Source of the DNA: Hyphococcus sp.
GTDB taxonomy: Bacteria > Pseudomonadota > Alphaproteobacteria > Caulobacterales > Parvularculaceae
NCBI GenBank assembly: GCA_028289605.1
Contig: JANQON010000002.1
Coordinates: forward strand, 1-64,000
Direction of reading: 5' to 3'
DNA: 64,000 nt
Positions 58,854 through 64,000 of the stretch are shown here, piece after piece. Position 1 is the first letter of the stretch, and every line of letters begins with the position of its first letter. The position numbers were made by a program, and so were the translations under genes. The notes beneath the pieces were generated by a model. That model saw only the letters and a program-made list of their open reading frames with translations. It was not told the DNA's origin and ran no database searches.

Positions 58854-60407
58854 GTGCAAAAACCGACGCTGAGTTTCTGGCAGATCTGGAACATGTGTTT
58901 CGGCTTTTTTGGCATTCAGATCGGCTTCGGTCTCCAAAACGCCAATGTCAGCCGCATCTTCCAGACGCTCGGGGCGGACATCGACGCCATTCCCATTCTG
59001 TGGATCGCCGCGCCGATCACCGGCCTCCTGGTGCAGCCGATCATCGGCTATATGAGCGATCGCACATGGGGCCGTCTCGGGCGGCGACGCCCGTATTTTT
59101 TCTACGGCGCCATCGCGACCACGGCGGCGCTCGTCGTCATGCCGAACTCCCCATATCTGTGGATCGCCGCGGGCATGCTCTGGATCATGGATGCGTCGAT
59201 CAATGTGACCATGGAGCCGTTTCGCGCCTTTGTCGGCGATATGCTGCCGCACCGTCAGCGTACGACGGGTTTTGCGATGCAGAGCTTTTTCATCGGCGTC
59301 GGCGCCGTCCTCGCCTCGATGGCGCCCTGGATCCTGACGAACGGGTTTGACGTCAGCAATATCGCAGAAGCAGGCGTTGTTCCGCCTTCGGTCAAGTACG
59401 CCTTTTACATTGGCGCGGTTTTCCTGTTCGCATCAGTGATGTGGACCGTTTTCTCGACGCGTGAATACAGCCCCGAACAACTTAAGGCGTTTGAGGAAGG
59501 CGAAGACGGCGCTGTGCAAGACGCACCGGCGGCGTCCGCGCCCGAAGAAACGAAACGGTCCGGGCGTTTTTTCATGAATGGCGGCCTATGGCTGCTCGTC
59601 AGCGGTGTAGCGACCATTATCATTGCGCAATTCGCGCTGGAGAAAGAGTTGTTCATCCTCAGCGTCGGCGGGGTCGTGTTCGGCCTGATGCAGATCGGCG
59701 CCGGCTTGCTGCAGCAACGCGGCGCCACCGACAACGCCTTTTCGGAAATCATCACTGATCTGTTCGACATGCCGCGGACGATGAAACAGTTGGCTGTCGT
59801 CCAGTTCTTCTCATGGTTCGCTCTTTTTTCCATGTGGATCTACACGACGGCGGCCGTTACCGGCCACCATTACGGCACGGACGACCCCACGTCTGTCCTC
59901 TACAACAAGGGCGCGGATTGGGTCGGGGTGTTGTTCGGCGTCTACAACGGCGTGGCCGCGCTCGCCGCGTTCGGCATCGCCGCGCTCGCCAACGCGACCA
60001 GCCGGAAAGCGGCGCACATTGTTTGCCTTTTGTGTGGCGGCGCGGGTCTTGGTTCTATACTACTGATCTCTGATCCAAACTTGCTTTGGATATCAATGGT
60101 CGGCGTCGGCATCGCTTGGGCGGCGATATTGTCGATTCCCTATGCGATTCTATCCGGTGCGCTGCCGGGCCACAAAATGGGCGTCTATATGGGCATCTTC
60201 AATTTCTTCATCGTCATTCCGCAATTGACCGCCGCCAGTATTCTGGGCGTGTTGGTGAGAGGCGTGTTCGGCGGTGAAGCGATCTACGCCCTGGCCGCCG
60301 GCGGCGTAAGCTTGTTGCTCGCCGCGGTTGCGACCTTTTTTGTCAGCGACGTGGTGGGCGATCGGCTTGAAAAGGGAGCCGGCGCACCCATGCCGGCGGG
60401 CCACTGA
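58854..60407 (+). CDS. MFS sugar transporter (SLC45/GPH-like)
   Basis: A 517-residue transporter with about twelve membrane helices. The N-terminal SFWQIWNMCFGFFGIQIGFG with LQNANVSRIFQTLGAD and the loop motif SDRTWGRLGRRRPY are typical of SLC45-type sucrose/maltose transporters. The central loop (about 215-245) is acidic and Ala/Pro-rich. The start is GTG 58854 with AGGGAGG; an ATG at 58803 is less likely. It overlaps the LacI gene by one base (TGATG). It probably imports a disaccharide or glucoside by proton symport; the exact sugar is unknown. Confidence 0.88.
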   Translation: MQKPTLSFWQIWNMCFGFFGIQIGFGLQNANVSRIFQTLGADIDAIPILWIAAPITGLLVQPIIGYMSDRTWGRLGRRRPYFFYGAIATTAALVVMPNSPYLWIAAGMLWIMDASINVTMEPFRAFVGDMLPHRQRTTGFAMQSFFIGVGAVLASMAPWILTNGFDVSNIAEAGVVPPSVKYAFYIGAVFLFASVMWTVFSTREYSPEQLKAFEEGEDGAVQDAPAASAPEETKRSGRFFMNGGLWLLVSGVATIIIAQFALEKELFILSVGGVVFGLMQIGAGLLQQRGATDNAFSEIITDLFDMPRTMKQLAVVQFFSWFALFSMWIYTTAAVTGHHYGTDDPTSVLYNKGADWVGVLFGVYNGVAALAAFGIAALANATSRKAAHIVCLLCGGAGLGSILLISDPNLLWISMVGVGIAWAAILSIPYAILSGALPGHKMGVYMGIFNFFIVIPQLTAASILGVLVRGVFGGEAIYALAAGGVSLLLAAVATFFVSDVVGDRLEKGAGAPMPAGH

Positions 60408-61435
60408 TGACAGACGTCGGCGGCGCAAAGCGCGGCGTGCGCCTAGAAGACCTGGCGAGCCTGGCGCGCGTGTCAACGGCGACAGTATCGCGTGCGTTAA
60501 ATGACAGCCCGTTGGTGCGCGACGAAACCAAGCGTCGGATCTGGAAGCTGGCGCGCGAGCATCATTATCCGTTCAAGCCGCAAATGCCCGCGATGCTCAC
60601 CGGCGCCTCGTCGACCATCGCCATCGCGATCCCGACCCCGCTCGGCAAGGCCGGCAGTCTTGCGGACCCGTTCTACATGGAACTGATCGGCGGCGTCGGC
60701 GAGGCGGCGCGCGAGGCGGAATGCGATATTTTTGTTTCCCACGTAGCGCCGCGGAATTTTGACGATCTTTCGGAGCTCGTCGCCGCCACGCGGGCGGAAG
60801 GGGTAATTTTTCTCGGTCAGAGTTTTCTCCACGAGCGATTCAATCGTCTTTCGGAAACGCAGAGCCGGTTTGTCGTTTGGGGCGCAGAACTCTCCGGTCA
60901 ACGATACTGTTCCATCGGCAGCGACAACCTGAAAGGCGGCCGACGAGCGACGTTGCATCTGGCAAGGCTCGGTCGCAAGCATATCGCCTTTTTTGGGGAC
61001 ACCGAGGCGCCGGAAATCATGCAGCGCTACACGGGCTATGCGACCGCTCTTGAAGAGGTCGGCGCGTCCGTGGATTCGCGGCTGGTTTTGCCGGTCCATT
61101 TCGCTGTTGAGTCCGCTGAAGAAGGCGTTGAAAGACTGATGGCGGAAGGGGTGACGTTCGACGCAATCTTCGCTTCAAGCGACCTCATTGCGCTCGGCGC
61201 CATTCGCGCGCTGCGCCGACACGGGCTCAGCGTTCCGGAAGACGTCTCGATCGTCGGTTATGACGACATCATGATCGCCCGCTACAGTCACCCGGCGTTG
61301 ACTACCATTTCTCAGGATATGGCGAAGGCTGGCCGGCTGCTCGTGTCAAAGCTCATGAATTCCAAAAGCAATCAGGACATTCGCTCCGAGCGCGTGCCCA
61401 CGGATCTTATTGTGCGCGAATCGTGCGGCGCGTAA
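60407..61435 (+). CDS. LacI-family transcriptional regulator
   Basis: A 342-residue repressor. The HTH is RLEDLASLARVSTATVSRAL with the hinge helix region NDSPLVRDETKRRIWKLA. The periplasmic-binding-protein-like sugar domain includes GVIFLGQSF, SIGSDNLKGGRRATLHLARL, FASSDLIALGAIRALRRHGL and DVSIVGYDDI. It is translationally coupled to the sugar transporter gene and probably represses it, through one of the inverted repeats upstream. The inducer is unknown. Confidence 0.94.
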   Translation: MTDVGGAKRGVRLEDLASLARVSTATVSRALNDSPLVRDETKRRIWKLAREHHYPFKPQMPAMLTGASSTIAIAIPTPLGKAGSLADPFYMELIGGVGEAAREAECDIFVSHVAPRNFDDLSELVAATRAEGVIFLGQSFLHERFNRLSETQSRFVVWGAELSGQRYCSIGSDNLKGGRRATLHLARLGRKHIAFFGDTEAPEIMQRYTGYATALEEVGASVDSRLVLPVHFAVESAEEGVERLMAEGVTFDAIFASSDLIALGAIRALRRHGLSVPEDVSIVGYDDIMIARYSHPALTTISQDMAKAGRLLVSKLMNSKSNQDIRSERVPTDLIVRESCGA

Positions 61436-61605
61436 GGCCAGGCAGGGAAACCAAATCAGTTGCCATTTTTGTTCAAACTGGCGAAGTTGCGGCGAACCAC
61501 GAATTCGTCCGAGACTGCTTGCCGAAATCGGAGGATTTCGCCCGCAATTGAAGCTGCGACTGAAGGAACAATGCTTGTGCGGCCCGACTTTGAAGGAACG
61601 TTTTC

Positions 61606-63096
61606 ATGACCGATGCTGCTTCCGCGCCGCAATTCATTCCGGTTTCCGCGTTCGATCTCGTTGTGTTCGGCGCCGCCGGCGACCTTTCTCTACGCAAACT
61701 CATCCCGTCGCTGTTTCATCGCTGGCGCGACGGTCAGATTCCGGCGGAATCAAAAATTGTCGGGGTTTCGCGCAGTGAAATGAGCGACGAGGCGTTCCGC
61801 ACGCTGGCGCTGGAAAGCTTTCACAAGTTTCGGCCCGGAGAAACCGTCGACGATAGCGAGTGGTCGGCGTTTGCGTCACAACTCTTTTATGTGGAGTTGG
61901 ATGCGGTCTCCGCGGATGCGGATTGGTCCGGGCTGGCCGCGCATCTCAGCGGTCGCCAGGACAAACAGCGCGTTTTTTATCTCGCCCTGGCGCCCGGTCT
62001 CTATGGCGCCGTCAGCGCCAATATCGATCGCGCCGGATTGAAAACGCCCGGCTCCAGGATCGTCCTTGAAAAACCGATCGGCAAAGACCTCGCGTCCGCG
62101 CGCGATATCAACGACGCCGTCGGATCAGTGTTTGAAGAAGAGGCAATCTTCCGGATCGATCACTATCTCGGCAAAGAGACGGTGCAGAACCTGACCGTCT
62201 TGCGGTTTATGAATTCTCTGTTCGAACCGGTCTGGAACGCCAACGCGATCGACCATGTTGAGATTACGGTTGCTGAATCGATCGGCGCCGGCAATCGTGC
62301 TGACTATTACGATACATCCGGCGCCTTGCGCGATATGGTGCAGAACCACATGCTGCAGCTGTTGTGTCTGGTTGCGATGGAGCCGCCTTTTGATCTGGAG
62401 CCTGACACCGTCCGCGACGAGAAAATAAAGGTCCTTCGCGCGTTGCGTCCAATTACGGAGCAAAATGTTCGAAACGTTACAGTGCGCGGACAATATGGCG
62501 AGGGCGCTGTTTCGGGCGAACCGGCGCCGGGCTATGCCGACGAGCTTGGTCGGGCAAGCGAGACGGAAACCTTTGTGGCGATCAAGGCCAGTATTGATAA
62601 TTGGCGCTGGAAAGGAGCGCCGTTTTATCTGCGGACAGGAAAGCGCATGCGCGCGCGCTATTCCGAGATAATCATACAGTTTAAGGACATCGCTCATTCG
62701 CTGGTCAAGACCGGCAAAGGAGGCTTGCCGCCGACGCGCATGGTGATCCGACTTCAGCCGGATGAGAGCGTCAAGCTGCTGCTGGTCACGAAAGATCCCG
62801 GGCCTGGCGGAATGCGCCTTCGATATGTCCCGTTAAATCTTGCGTATGCAGAGCATTTTGAGGCGCGATATCCGGACGCCTATGAGCGCCTGTTGATGGC
62901 GGTCGTGCGCGGCGACCTCGGCTTGTTTATGCGCCGTGACGAAGTGGAAGCGGCGTGGCGTTGGGTGGACGGCATTCTCGCCGCGTGGAAAGCCGACGAG
63001 ACCCCTGCCTATTCCTACCCCGCCGGTTCCGACGGCCCCGCGCAGTCCGCCATGCTTCTCGATCGCGACGGCCGCGAATGGTACGATGGGCAATAG
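61606..63096 (+). CDS. zwf: Glucose-6-phosphate 1-dehydrogenase
   Basis: A 496-residue NAD(P)-dependent enzyme that oxidises glucose 6-phosphate to 6-phosphogluconolactone. The cofactor motif is VFGAAGDLSLRKLIP near residues 22-36. The substrate motif R183-IDHYLGKETVQN carries the conserved DHYLGK with H186. Further motifs include IVLEKPIGKDLASA, RADYYDTSGALRDMVQNHML and FYLRTGKRM. It overlaps the aldo/keto reductase gene by 11 bases and starts 170 bp after lacI. The route feeds the Entner-Doudoroff or pentose phosphate pathway. Confidence 0.97.
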   Translation: MTDAASAPQFIPVSAFDLVVFGAAGDLSLRKLIPSLFHRWRDGQIPAESKIVGVSRSEMSDEAFRTLALESFHKFRPGETVDDSEWSAFASQLFYVELDAVSADADWSGLAAHLSGRQDKQRVFYLALAPGLYGAVSANIDRAGLKTPGSRIVLEKPIGKDLASARDINDAVGSVFEEEAIFRIDHYLGKETVQNLTVLRFMNSLFEPVWNANAIDHVEITVAESIGAGNRADYYDTSGALRDMVQNHMLQLLCLVAMEPPFDLEPDTVRDEKIKVLRALRPITEQNVRNVTVRGQYGEGAVSGEPAPGYADELGRASETETFVAIKASIDNWRWKGAPFYLRTGKRMRARYSEIIIQFKDIAHSLVKTGKGGLPPTRMVIRLQPDESVKLLLVTKDPGPGGMRLRYVPLNLAYAEHFEARYPDAYERLLMAVVRGDLGLFMRRDEVEAAWRWVDGILAAWKADETPAYSYPAGSDGPAQSAMLLDRDGREWYDGQ

Positions 63097-63937
63097 CGCG
63101 CGTCTGGCCTACGGATTCTGGCGCTTCTCGCGGGAAGACCACGACGCCGCCGTCGTCGCCATGGAAGCGGCGCGCGACGTCGGCATAGACCATTTCGACA
63201 CGGCCGATTGCTACGGAACGGACGAATTCGGCGACGCTGAGCGCCTGTTGGGTGAAATCCGCCGCGATGCGCCGTCGCTTTTTGACGGCGCTGCGCTGGC
63301 CACCAAGGCCGGCGTCGAATTCGGAACGCCGTATCGAACCTCGAAAGCGTATCTGGCGGAGGCGCTCGACGCATCTCTGCAGCGGTTGGGGGTTGAACAG
63401 GTGGATCTCTTTTATATTCACCGGCCGGATGTGCTGGCCCATCCGCAGGAAGTAGCCGAAGCGCTGGACGGGCTCATTGCGGCCGGCAAGACGGCGGCGG
63501 TCGGCGTCTCCAACCATTCACCGGCGCAGGTTGATGCGCTGCGGGCCTATCTCAAAGCGCCGCTGCGCGCTCATCAGGTTGAATTCTCCGCACTCTGCGT
63601 GGAGCCGGTATTCGACGGGGTGTTTGATCAGGCCATGGCCCTCCGCGTGCCGGTTTATGCATGGTCGCCCCTCGGGGGCGGCGCGCTGGCGACGGGAGAA
63701 GGAACCGCCGCGTCCCGGGTCCGCCCCGCGTTACAGACAGTCGCCGAGAACCACGGCGTCAGCCTGACCGCAGCTGCTTTCGCCTTTGTCATGGCGCACC
63801 CGTCCGCGCCGAGTCCCATTTTGGGTACGAAGAACCCTGACCGCGTTCGGGAGGCGGCGACGGCGCTGGGCGTTCGCATGGAGCGAAAGGAGTGGTACGA
63901 CGTGCTTCAAGCCGCGCTTGGAGAAAAGCTTCCGTGA
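63086..63937 (+). CDS. Aldo/keto reductase
   Basis: A 283-residue NAD(P)H-dependent oxidoreductase. The catalytic tetrad is D38, Y43 (HFDTADCYG), K74 (ATKAG) and H112 (LFYIHRPD). Cofactor-binding segments are VGVSNHSPAQ, AWSPLGGGAL and ILGTKNPDRVREAATAL. ATG 63086 lies inside the end of zwf, so translation is coupled. A longer frame from 62936 duplicates zwf sequence in another frame and is not used. An aldo/keto reductase between zwf and pgl is unusual; a sugar or sugar-lactone substrate is a reasonable guess. Confidence 0.9.
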   Translation: MGNSARLAYGFWRFSREDHDAAVVAMEAARDVGIDHFDTADCYGTDEFGDAERLLGEIRRDAPSLFDGAALATKAGVEFGTPYRTSKAYLAEALDASLQRLGVEQVDLFYIHRPDVLAHPQEVAEALDGLIAAGKTAAVGVSNHSPAQVDALRAYLKAPLRAHQVEFSALCVEPVFDGVFDQAMALRVPVYAWSPLGGGALATGEGTAASRVRPALQTVAENHGVSLTAAAFAFVMAHPSAPSPILGTKNPDRVREAATALGVRMERKEWYDVLQAALGEKLP

Positions 63938-64000
63938 CCGTTCCGCAACGCAAACCCTCCATCATGTCTTTCGACAGTCGCGACGCCATGGCGGCGCATA
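63934..64000 (+). CDS. pgl: Start of probable 6-phosphogluconolactonase (partial)
   Basis: A frame opening with GTG 63934 that overlaps the aldo/keto reductase stop (GTGA) and runs off the right edge after 22 codons (VTVPQRKPSIMSFDSRDAMA). The F-D-S-R-D-A-M-A segment resembles the N-terminus of DevB-type 6-phosphogluconolactonases (strand, then a helix beginning after F-x-S-x-E/D), and pgl usually follows zwf. This is an inference from position and a short match. Confidence 0.5.
   Translation, partial: MTVPQRKPSIMSFDSRDAMAAH

Overview
The window is a GC-rich chromosomal segment of an alphaproteobacterium. The evidence is gene content and order: lptF-lptG-lptD-surA beside pepA, glyA-nrdR-nusB-thiL, cytochrome bc1 chaperone-DUF177-plsX-fabH-ihfA-merR, a MucR/Ros regulator, COX15-type CtaA beside a DUF2842 gene, and a TTAA-N7-TTAA (CtrA-like) box. 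A marine or soil relative of Caulobacterales/Parvularculales fits best, but I cannot place it to genus. No rRNA, CRISPR array, transposase, integrase or prophage was seen.

Layout. 1-7.4 kb: LPS transport genes (minus) divergent from pepA-DUF1499-holC. 7.4-11.5 kb: mucR, then glyA-nrdR-nusB-thiL. 11.8-15.3 kb: a large LAL-type LuxR regulator and an alpha/beta hydrolase. 15.3-20.2 kb: bamE, then a lipid-synthesis and nucleoid operon ending in ihfA and a MerR gene. 20.2-25.3 kb: DUF2207-lemA, tRNA-Pro(GGG), a J-domain protein, DUF2842 and ctaA. 25.3-28.7 kb: a DUF1194 protein with a PEP-CTERM-like tail, a beta-propeller lipoprotein and rplM-rpsI. 28.8-33.2 kb: a membrane protein, the rlmB-gst-gfa-sdr-had operon (minus) and tRNA-Tyr(GTA). 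33.6-36.2 kb: an M14 peptidase-like protein.

36.2-44.1 kb is the first accessory block. It holds a TetR gene with palindromic operator candidates, a Rieske non-haem oxygenase, a tightly overlapping minus-strand operon of four membrane proteins (one a ferric-reductase-like haem domain fused to a Rieske domain), a Rieske domain fused to a thiamine-diphosphate enzyme, and a homogentisate dioxygenase homologue. Three separate Rieske centres lie within about 5 kb, which suggests an uncharacterised redox or catabolic pathway.

44.6-57.0 kb is a signalling block. Six closely spaced or overlapping plus-strand genes encode a CHASE8 hybrid kinase, a single REC protein, a REC-kinase, a TonB-dependent receptor, a YfiR-family protein and a LuxI/PEP-CTERM-type acyltransferase. 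They face a DevBCA-like ABC exporter operon and another hybrid kinase. CHASE8 is the domain that YfiR controls in YfiBNR systems, so this looks like a YfiR system rewired onto a phosphorelay.

57.1-64 kb: a ferredoxin-reductase-type flavoprotein, an SLC45-like sugar transporter with a LacI regulator, and zwf-aldo/keto reductase followed by the start of a probable pgl, pointing to sugar uptake feeding the oxidative pentose phosphate or Entner-Doudoroff route.
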